From assembly GCA_965183855.1 (NCBI GenBank), contig CBCYMI010000042.1, forward strand, positions 1 through 64,000: DNA of 64,000 nucleotides, written 5' to 3'. Shown piece by piece: positions 10,101 through 18,224 of this stretch. Source of the stretch: CBCYMI01 sp965183855. GTDB lineage: Bacteria > Pseudomonadota > Alphaproteobacteria > Caulobacterales > Maricaulaceae. A program made the position numbers and the translations under genes. How positions within the stretch are numbered: position 1 is the first letter of the stretch; every line of letters begins with the position of its first letter. The notes under the pieces are model-generated. The model did not search any database. It was not told where the DNA came from and saw nothing but the letters and a program-made list of their open reading frames with translations.

Positions 10101-12730
10101 GAAATGCAAATGGTCAATTCAGCTTTAGACAAAAAACAGCAAATCTAACCTTGGGTGTTGGCAGTGGTGGCAGTCCAGGTGTTTCATTATCTAATCTTCC
10201 AACAGGATTCTCATCTTATCAGTTTGGACGTTCAGATGGAGGAGATATTTTTAATTATACAGCTTCTTTTGATGGCAATGTTTCCTTTTTATCTTCGGGT
10301 CAGTTTATAAATGAAACGGCAATAATAAGCACGGGTAGTTTCCTGGTTAATGTCGGTGGAGATCTTGTTTTAAACAATACAATTACTTCAAATGCGAGCG
10401 GTTTGGAGGCTTTGGTTTTATCAGGTGGTGGGAATTTTCTAAATTCAGCAGGTGCTTCTGCTTTATCTGCTCCAAATGGGAGATGGTTGGTATATTCAGA
10501 GAATCCAACGGGCAATCAGAGACAATCTTTATTACCAGATGGAAGCTTGTTTGGAAAAACCTATGCTTTAAACTCACCTTCTATAATCGCTGCAGGAAAT
10601 TGGTTTGTTTATGAAACAACAACGCGTCCTGTATTAGTTTATAATCTTGGTAATGGCAGTGTTGAATATGGGGAGACATATTCAGGAAATCACACTTCAA
10701 CCTATTCATCTGGTCTTGTCGGCGATGACCAATTAACAGATATTGGATTATCAGGTTCTGCTATGCTATCAACGAGCTATACGCAAGGAGATGATGTGGG
10801 TATTTATGCAGGAGCTCTTACAGCAAGCCAGGCTAGTTTATTAACGAAGCTTGGATATCTTTTTCAGTTTAATGCTGGGGATTTAACGGTTACCAAAGCG
10901 CCCCTCAGTATTGTTGCAAACAATCAATCAAGAGAATATGGCGAGACCAATTCAAGCCTGACAGGTATAATTACGGGCTTTAAGCTTGGAGAAAATGTAA
11001 ATGTATTAGATACAGCGCCAAGCTATAACACTAGCGCTTTACAGTCTAGCGATGTTGGAAGCTATAACATTACTGCCTCTGGTGGTGCAGATCAGAATTA
11101 TACGTTTAACTATACGCAAGGCACGCTGAGCATTACTCAAGCAATGCTTAATGTGGTAGCAAATGATCAATCAAGAGAATATGGCGAGACAAACCCAAGC
11201 CTGACAGGTATCATTACAGGTTTTAAGCTGGATCAAGATTCAAATGTATTAGACACAGCGCCAAGCTATGCCACGACAGCGACACCATCCAGTGATGTTG
11301 GAAATTATGCGATTACTGCCTCTGGCGGAGCAGATAAAAACTATACGTTTAATTATACGCAAGGCACACTTACGATTAATAAAGCAATACTTAATGTCAT
11401 GGCAAATGATCAATCAAGAGAATATGGCGAAGCCAACCCAAGCCTGACAGGCACAATTACAGGCTTTAAGCTGGGTCAAGATTCAAATGTATTAAACACA
11501 GCGCCAAGCTATGCCACGACAGCGACACAGTCTAGCGATGTTGGCAGTTATGATATTATAATTTTAGGTGCCTCAGATAAAAATTATGACTTTATCTATA
11601 CGTCAGGCGCATTGGTGATTAATCAAGCGACCCTCAATGTGGTAGCGGATAATCAATCAAGAGAATATGGAGAGGCCAACCCAAGCCTGACAGGTATGAT
11701 TACAGGCTTTAAACTTGGTCAAGATTTAAGCGTATTAGATACAGCGCCAAGCTATGCCACGACAGCAACACCATCTAGCGATGTTGGAAGCTATAACATT
11801 ACTGCCTCTGGTGGTGCAGATCAGAATTATGCCTTTAATTATACGCAAGGTACGTTCACGATTAATCAAGCAATGCTTAATGTAGTAGCGGACAATCAAT
11901 CAAGAGAATATGGCGAGACCAATCCAAGCCTGACAGGTATAATTACAGGCTTTAAGCTTGGAGAAAATGCAAATGTATTAGACACAGCGCCAAGCTATGC
12001 CACCACCGCGACACAATCTAGCGATGTTGGAAATTATGCGATTACTGCCTCTGGTGGCGCAGATCAAAATTATGCCTTTAATTATACACAAGGCACGCTG
12101 AGCATTACTCAAGCAATGCTTAATGTGGTAGCAAATGATCAATCAAGAGAATATGGCGAGACAAACCCAAGCCTGACAGGTATCATTACAGGTTTTAAGC
12201 TGGGTCAAGATTCAAATGTATTAGACACAGCGCCAAGCTATGCCACGACAGCAACACCATCTAGCGATGTTGGAAATTATGCGATTACTGCCTCTGATGG
12301 CTTAGATCAGAATTATGCGTTTAATTATACGCAAGGCACGCTCACGATTAATCAAGCAATGCTTAATGTCATAGCAAATGATCAATCAAGAGAATATGGC
12401 GAGACAAACCCAAGCCTGACAGGTATAATTACAGGTTTTAAGCTGGGTCAAGATTCAAATGTATTAGACACAGCGCCAAGCTATGCCACGACAGCAACAC
12501 CATCCAGCGATGTTGGAAATTATGCGATTACTGCCTCTGGTGGCTTAGATCAGAATTATGCGTTTAATTATACGCAAGGCACGCTCACGATTAATAAAGC
12601 AATGCTTAATGTCATAGCAAATGATCAATCAAGAGAATATGGCGAGACAAACCCAAGCCTGACAGGTATAATTACAGGCTTTAAACTTGGACAGACACAA
12701 AATATATTAAAAATGGAAAACTCATTCTAA
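7193..12730 (+). CDS. two-partner-secretion adhesin (FHA N-terminal domain, lectin-like region, MBG modules), 3' truncated by duplication
   Basis: 1845 residues. The start is TTG with GAGGA seven bases upstream; no ATG fits. Residues 1-35 are a signal peptide (cleavage after QAIA). Residues ~36-165 are the TPS/haemagglutination-activity domain with NPNG at 116-119 and NGLIATS, which directs export by a TpsB outer-membrane partner. Residues ~165-500 are a Gly/Asn-rich solenoid. Residues ~515-815 are LamG/concanavalin-like (LDGSD, FLHVNGG, NAYIGDQ). From ~1236 come seven full MBG modules, each with QSREYGE and NPSLTG, and part of an eighth. The frame then breaks: after FKLGQTQNILK it joins a repeat of its own DNA at 12710 and stops 21 bases later. 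The natural C-terminus is carried by 12710-17970. It probably serves as a secreted surface adhesin; no TpsB gene is in view. Confidence 0.85.
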   Translation: MKRHLKCLLKNTSFLSNSMIGITSFFVLNTQAIANPVKDQIIKGTAQIERAGKKLNVYQSTQKAIINWKSFDIQKDEHTQFHQPNQQAITLNRIKDTKPSDILGNLSANGTLVLINPNGVFFGPHAKIDVNGLIATSTDIDDTAFMKGRLDFTKPGKPNASIQNYGAITVKQAGLVGLVAPGVINQGIITARLGKVALASGDLFTIDLYGDGLLSLKLSDQVKKQLVSNTGLIEANGGIIALTAAAGREIVDSLIVNKGILQAQTVKEVSGKIILSAKGSNAVSDNLTENKGKKEGKTLVLHKGIIDVSGRDLGEQGGEAQIIGDQIGILDHGVIDASGYSAPQFSDGSLSTMEAILYSVHAQKGTASMDINGRVKSHQEFLSNPNRAGGSIRIGGDYLGKGSFPAAQSVYVSKNARILNNALSKGDGGRTIIWSDDQTYFAGLVQSRGGELIGSGGFLETSGKQGLMAKGYADLNAPYGLKGTYLLDPSDISIYGNVDPGFVSSDGSSINLAPNLILWLDGSDTSKAKVFYSSQALGSGGTIFGTQGEDFLSYVPASFMLLDLVIGMQIKIGNAGNVMLANADDPDVYTIIGIDGPKTIVDRPLTRDYNGELYLSHLNTFIDKSNSENNALVSNEENYHLYRPAEGNIGIYSFSDESVLYLDVNKLPLGADIRQFFTTSSHRNTNNNKNNWIFAYGNNDSRGKFSFGKDQNGKLILTNGQDNLTSQKNWENNSVILASYGYDGQNMFLHVNGGTVENQQANLNTSPGNAYIGDQVDRNNQYWEGNFYEHIGYDRILTDTERQLMEQYQSVKTGIALNAPGTGSTEAERAMASDGYSVFTTRYLERLSEGANIVLQADNTITLDLKGDSLNLSDDRSIHLTTTTGNILTASTGSILTNRTGSGGNISFASGNNIQFDHDFTLSAQNGGEITLSSSANGSIEIANGVTLQIPSGNLELETNNYTNADNITGNANGQFSFRQKTANLTLGVGSGGSPGVSLSNLPTGFSSYQFGRSDGGDIFNYTASFDGNVSFLSSGQFINETAIISTGSFLVNVGGDLVLNNTITSNASGLEALVLSGGGNFLNSAGASALSAPNGRWLVYSENPTGNQRQSLLPDGSLFGKTYALNSPSIIAAGNWFVYETTTRPVLVYNLGNGSVEYGETYSGNHTSTYSSGLVGDDQLTDIGLSGSAMLSTSYTQGDDVGIYAGALTASQASLLTKLGYLFQFNAGDLTVTKAPLSIVANNQSREYGETNSSLTGIITGFKLGENVNVLDTAPSYNTSALQSSDVGSYNITASGGADQNYTFNYTQGTLSITQAMLNVVANDQSREYGETNPSLTGIITGFKLDQDSNVLDTAPSYATTATPSSDVGNYAITASGGADKNYTFNYTQGTLTINKAILNVMANDQSREYGEANPSLTGTITGFKLGQDSNVLNTAPSYATTATQSSDVGSYDIIILGASDKNYDFIYTSGALVINQATLNVVADNQSREYGEANPSLTGMITGFKLGQDLSVLDTAPSYATTATPSSDVGSYNITASGGADQNYAFNYTQGTFTINQAMLNVVADNQSREYGETNPSLTGIITGFKLGENANVLDTAPSYATTATQSSDVGNYAITASGGADQNYAFNYTQGTLSITQAMLNVVANDQSREYGETNPSLTGIITGFKLGQDSNVLDTAPSYATTATPSSDVGNYAITASDGLDQNYAFNYTQGTLTINQAMLNVIANDQSREYGETNPSLTGIITGFKLGQDSNVLDTAPSYATTATPSSDVGNYAITASGGLDQNYAFNYTQGTLTINKAMLNVIANDQSREYGETNPSLTGIITGFKLGQTQNILKMENSF
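9324..12352 (+). repeat. long direct repeat, copy 1 (unit spacing 3386 bp)
   Basis: About 3.03 kb that I read as identical to 12710-15738, offset by exactly 3386 bases. It begins at AAAATGGAAAACTC (9324) inside the lectin-like region and ends inside an MBG module, where copy 1 has ATCAAGCAATGC and copy 2 has ATAAAGCAATAC. Both copies are translated in the same relative frame. Confidence 0.9.
10900..12709 (+). repeat. MBG module array, first adhesin copy
   Basis: Seven full and one partial protein module of about 81 residues (243 bp), each carrying N(D/N)QSREYGE(T/A)NPSLTG, FKLGQ, SYATTATxSSDVG and NY(A/D)F. Modules fall into two types by their second half, ITASGG(A/L)DQNYAFNYTQG or DIIILGASDKNYDFIYTSG. 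MBG domains are usual in long bacterial surface proteins. Confidence 0.9.
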
Positions 12731-15700
12731 CAAATGGACAAGATAATCTAACCTCACAAAAAAATTGGGAAAACAATTCTGTTATCTTGGCAAGTTATGG
12801 ATATGATGGTCAGAACATGTTTCTTCATGTTAATGGAGGAACAGTGGAAAACCAACAAGCAAACCTTAATACATCTCCTGGAAATGCCTATATTGGAGAT
12901 CAGGTTGATCGAAACAATCAATATTGGGAAGGAAACTTTTACGAGCATATTGGTTATGATCGGATATTAACAGACACAGAACGTCAGTTAATGGAACAAT
13001 ACCAATCTGTCAAAACAGGAATTGCCTTGAATGCTCCTGGAACAGGCTCAACAGAAGCAGAACGTGCCATGGCTTCAGATGGGTATTCTGTGTTTACAAC
13101 CCGATATCTCGAACGCTTGTCTGAAGGGGCTAATATTGTCCTTCAAGCTGATAATACCATCACGCTTGATCTTAAAGGAGATAGCTTAAACCTATCTGAT
13201 GATCGTTCCATTCATCTAACAACGACAACAGGAAATATCCTAACTGCTTCTACAGGCAGTATCTTAACCAATCGGACAGGATCAGGTGGAAATATAAGCT
13301 TTGCATCTGGAAATAATATACAGTTTGATCATGATTTTACTCTAAGTGCGCAAAATGGAGGAGAGATTACTCTATCAAGTTCTGCAAATGGCAGTATTGA
13401 AATTGCCAATGGCGTAACCCTTCAAATCCCTTCTGGAAATCTTGAATTGGAAACAAATAATTATACCAATGCTGACAACATAACAGGAAATGCAAATGGT
13501 CAATTCAGCTTTAGACAAAAAACAGCAAATCTAACCTTGGGTGTTGGCAGTGGTGGCAGTCCAGGTGTTTCATTATCTAATCTTCCAACAGGATTCTCAT
13601 CTTATCAGTTTGGACGTTCAGATGGAGGAGATATTTTTAATTATACAGCTTCTTTTGATGGCAATGTTTCCTTTTTATCTTCGGGTCAGTTTATAAATGA
13701 AACGGCAATAATAAGCACGGGTAGTTTCCTGGTTAATGTCGGTGGAGATCTTGTTTTAAACAATACAATTACTTCAAATGCGAGCGGTTTGGAGGCTTTG
13801 GTTTTATCAGGTGGTGGGAATTTTCTAAATTCAGCAGGTGCTTCTGCTTTATCTGCTCCAAATGGGAGATGGTTGGTATATTCAGAGAATCCAACGGGCA
13901 ATCAGAGACAATCTTTATTACCAGATGGAAGCTTGTTTGGAAAAACCTATGCTTTAAACTCACCTTCTATAATCGCTGCAGGAAATTGGTTTGTTTATGA
14001 AACAACAACGCGTCCTGTATTAGTTTATAATCTTGGTAATGGCAGTGTTGAATATGGGGAGACATATTCAGGAAATCACACTTCAACCTATTCATCTGGT
14101 CTTGTCGGCGATGACCAATTAACAGATATTGGATTATCAGGTTCTGCTATGCTATCAACGAGCTATACGCAAGGAGATGATGTGGGTATTTATGCAGGAG
14201 CTCTTACAGCAAGCCAGGCTAGTTTATTAACGAAGCTTGGATATCTTTTTCAGTTTAATGCTGGGGATTTAACGGTTACCAAAGCGCCCCTCAGTATTGT
14301 TGCAAACAATCAATCAAGAGAATATGGCGAGACCAATTCAAGCCTGACAGGTATAATTACGGGCTTTAAGCTTGGAGAAAATGTAAATGTATTAGATACA
14401 GCGCCAAGCTATAACACTAGCGCTTTACAGTCTAGCGATGTTGGAAGCTATAACATTACTGCCTCTGGTGGTGCAGATCAGAATTATACGTTTAACTATA
14501 CGCAAGGCACGCTGAGCATTACTCAAGCAATGCTTAATGTGGTAGCAAATGATCAATCAAGAGAATATGGCGAGACAAACCCAAGCCTGACAGGTATCAT
14601 TACAGGTTTTAAGCTGGATCAAGATTCAAATGTATTAGACACAGCGCCAAGCTATGCCACGACAGCGACACCATCCAGTGATGTTGGAAATTATGCGATT
14701 ACTGCCTCTGGCGGAGCAGATAAAAACTATACGTTTAATTATACGCAAGGCACACTTACGATTAATAAAGCAATACTTAATGTCATGGCAAATGATCAAT
14801 CAAGAGAATATGGCGAAGCCAACCCAAGCCTGACAGGCACAATTACAGGCTTTAAGCTGGGTCAAGATTCAAATGTATTAAACACAGCGCCAAGCTATGC
14901 CACGACAGCGACACAGTCTAGCGATGTTGGCAGTTATGATATTATAATTTTAGGTGCCTCAGATAAAAATTATGACTTTATCTATACGTCAGGCGCATTG
15001 GTGATTAATCAAGCGACCCTCAATGTGGTAGCGGATAATCAATCAAGAGAATATGGAGAGGCCAACCCAAGCCTGACAGGTATGATTACAGGCTTTAAAC
15101 TTGGTCAAGATTTAAGCGTATTAGATACAGCGCCAAGCTATGCCACGACAGCAACACCATCTAGCGATGTTGGAAGCTATAACATTACTGCCTCTGGTGG
15201 TGCAGATCAGAATTATGCCTTTAATTATACGCAAGGTACGTTCACGATTAATCAAGCAATGCTTAATGTAGTAGCGGACAATCAATCAAGAGAATATGGC
15301 GAGACCAATCCAAGCCTGACAGGTATAATTACAGGCTTTAAGCTTGGAGAAAATGCAAATGTATTAGACACAGCGCCAAGCTATGCCACCACCGCGACAC
15401 AATCTAGCGATGTTGGAAATTATGCGATTACTGCCTCTGGTGGCGCAGATCAAAATTATGCCTTTAATTATACACAAGGCACGCTGAGCATTACTCAAGC
15501 AATGCTTAATGTGGTAGCAAATGATCAATCAAGAGAATATGGCGAGACAAACCCAAGCCTGACAGGTATCATTACAGGTTTTAAGCTGGGTCAAGATTCA
15601 AATGTATTAGACACAGCGCCAAGCTATGCCACGACAGCAACACCATCTAGCGATGTTGGAAATTATGCGATTACTGCCTCTGATGGCTTAGATCAGAATT

Positions 15701-15738
15701 ATGCGTTTAATTATACGCAAGGCACGCTCACGATTAAT
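12710..15738 (+). repeat. long direct repeat, copy 2
   Basis: Second copy of 9324-12352. The left junction at about 12710 joins an MBG segment resembling the 3' end of the gene (compare ATTAAAAAATGCAAAC near 17553) to the lectin-like region. AAAATG is a short shared sequence at the join, as expected from an illegitimate duplication or an assembly fold. Confidence 0.9.
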
Positions 15739-17440
15739 AAAGCAATACTTAATGTCATGGCAAATGATCAATCAAGAGAATATGGCGAAGCCAACCCAAG
15801 CCTGACAGGCACAATTACAGGCTTTAAGCTTGGGCAAGATTTAAGTGTATTAAACACAGCGCCAAGCTATGCCACCACCGCGACACCATCTAGCGATGTT
15901 GGCAGTTATGATATTATAATTTTAGGTGCCTCAGACAAAAATTATGACTTTATCTATACGTCAGGCGCATTGGTGATTAATCAAGCGACCCTCAATGTGG
16001 TAGCGGACAACCAATCAAGAGAATATGGGGAGGCCAACCCAAGCCTGACAGGTATGATTACAGGCTTTAAACTTGGGCAAGATTCAAGCGTATTAGGCAC
16101 AGCGCCAAGCTATGCCACCACCGCGACACCATCTAGCGATGTTGGCAGTTATGATATTATAATTTTAGGTGCCTCAGACAAAAATTATGACTTTATCTAT
16201 ACGTCAGGCGCATTGGTGATTAATCAAGCGACCCTCAATGTGGTAGCGGACAACCAATCAAGAGAATATGGGGAGGCCAACCCAAGCCTGACAGGTATGA
16301 TTACAGGCTTTAAACTTGGGCAAGATTCAAGCGTATTAGGCACAGCGCCAAGCTATGCCACCACCGCGACACCATCTAGCGATGTTGGAAATTATGCGAT
16401 TACTGCCTCTGGCGGAGCAGATAAAAACTATGCATTTAACTATACGCAAGGCACGCTCACGATTAATAAAGCAATACTTAATGTCATGGCAAATGATCAA
16501 TCAAGAGAATATGGGGAGGCAAACCCAAGCCTGACAGGTATAATTAAAGGCTTTAAGCTGGGTCAAGATTTAAGTGTATTAGACACAGCGCCAAGCTATG
16601 ACACCACCGCGACACCATCTAGCGATGTTGGCAGTTATGATATTATAATTTTAGGTGCCTCAGACAAAAATTATGACTTTATCTATACGTCAGGCGCATT
16701 GGTGATTAATCAAGCGACCCTCAATGTGGTAGCGGACAACCAATCAAGAGAATATGGGGAGGCCAACCCAAGCCTGACAGGTATGATTACAGGCTTTAAA
16801 CTTGGGCAAGATTCAAGCGTATTAGGCACAGCGCCAAGCTATGCCACCACCGCGACACCATCTAGCGATGTTGGAAATTATGCGATTACTGCCTCTGGCG
16901 GAGCAGATAAAAACTATGCATTTAACTATACGCAAGGCACGCTCACGATTAATAAAGCAATACTTAATGTCATGGCAAATGATCAATCAAGAGAATATGG
17001 GGAGGCAAACCCAAGCCTGACAGGTATAATTAAAGGCTTTAAGCTGGGTCAAGATTTAAGTGTATTAGACACAGCGCCAAGCTATGACACCACCGCGACA
17101 CCATCTAGCAATGTTGGAAATTATGCGATTACTGCCTCTGGTGGCTTAGATCAGAATTATGCGTTTAACTATACGCAAGGCACGCTCACGATTAATAAAG
17201 CAATGCTTAATGTCATGGCAAATGATCAATCAAGAGAATATGGCGAAGCCAACCCAAGCCTGACAGGCACAATTACAGGCTTTAAACTTGGGCAAGATTC
17301 AAGCGTGTTAGACACAGCGCCAAGCTATGCGACAAATGCGACACAATCTAGCGATGTTGGAAGCTATGACATCACAGCATCTGGCGGATCAGATCAAAAT
17401 TATGACTTTATTCGTTATACAAATGGTGTTTTAACCATTA
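14286..17440 (+). repeat. MBG module array, second adhesin copy
   Basis: Thirteen modules of about 243 bp. The first six and the start of the seventh match the array at 10900-12352; the rest are extra. Nucleotide identity between neighbouring modules of one type is very high, which makes loss or gain of modules by recombination likely. Confidence 0.9.
16139..17110 (+). repeat. 486-bp higher-order repeat (two MBG modules), two copies
   Basis: A pair of modules, one DIIILG type then one ITASGG type, at about 16139-16624 is repeated at 16625-17110. The offset is exactly two 243-bp modules. The copies read as the same through nearly the whole length; the second ends SSNVG-NYAIT instead of SSDVG-SYDII. 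Confidence 0.8.
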
Positions 17441-18224
17441 ATAAGGCAATTCTGACCGTTATGGCAAATAATAAATTTAGATTTACTGGAGAAGAAAATC
17501 CTGTCCTTGATGGTATCATTACAGGCTTTAAACTTGGACAAACAAGAAATGTATTAAAAAATGCAAACTTTATTACCTATAATACAAATGCAGACATTAA
17601 TAGCCAGGCTGGAAACTATGATATTACTATTTCTGGTGGTGGCATAGAGCAAAATTATGAATATAGAATTGTTAACGGTGTTTTAACACTACAAGCTAGA
17701 AACCACCTTCCTACAACAGTTGAAATGACATCTAATGGAAGCGTATCAGATCTTGCATCCAGCTCAAATGATGGAATTTCCATCTCTGAAAATGCATTAA
17801 ATAGGCCTGAAAAAAGAAATACGTACAGGCTTGTTTCATCAGTTTCAGCACAAAGCTCAAATGCTGAACGACAAAAAAAGAAAGCATTATATCTTACGAA
17901 CCCTATTCCTTCTCTATTTATTGAGGATGAACTTGTTTATTTATTTAGACCATTTGAGTATAGAAAATAGCCAAAATAAAAACTTAGCACTTGAAAATAA
18001 TGATTTATCTATTAAATAGAAATAGTATTCTATGTTTGTTAAATCTATCTATTTTATAATATTATTTCTTACCTTTTTTAATGACTGAATAGATTGGCAT
18101 ACTCTTTGCAGCTTGACTTAAAAAACATATTATCTATATTCTAAAAGCTAAAATAAAAAATTTGAATTAGGTTTTTACTGTCATTTTTTTACTACATTTA
18201 AAAGCTAAGGGAGTATTTGTTATT

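Larger units (their letters stand above)
12710..17970 (+). pseudogene. 5'-truncated second copy of the adhesin gene (lectin-like part, 13 MBG modules, natural C-terminus)
   Basis: Open frame continuing from the duplication junction to TAG 17968-17970. It lacks the signal peptide, TPS domain and a credible start; TTG 12787 is the first possible initiator and has no ribosome site. Its first ~1010 codons repeat the protein encoded at 9324-12352. It then diverges and adds more MBG modules of 81 residues, 13 in total, followed by one degenerate module (MANNKFRFTGEENPVLDG) and a C-terminal segment of about 90 residues rich in Ser/Asn. It is probably not translated as it stands, because an exported adhesin without a signal would be useless. 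Deleting one duplication unit would fuse it in frame to 7193-9323 and give a 2463-residue protein. Confidence 0.8.

Noticed and set aside
10300..10577. Minus-strand frames inside the adhesin and similar antisense frames over gyrA, katG and thiC
   Set aside because: They mirror strong coding frames on the other strand, repeat with the duplication, and have no start signals.
14286..17440. CRISPR array
   Set aside because: The regular repeats are coding, 243 bp long and without variable spacers; they are MBG protein modules.
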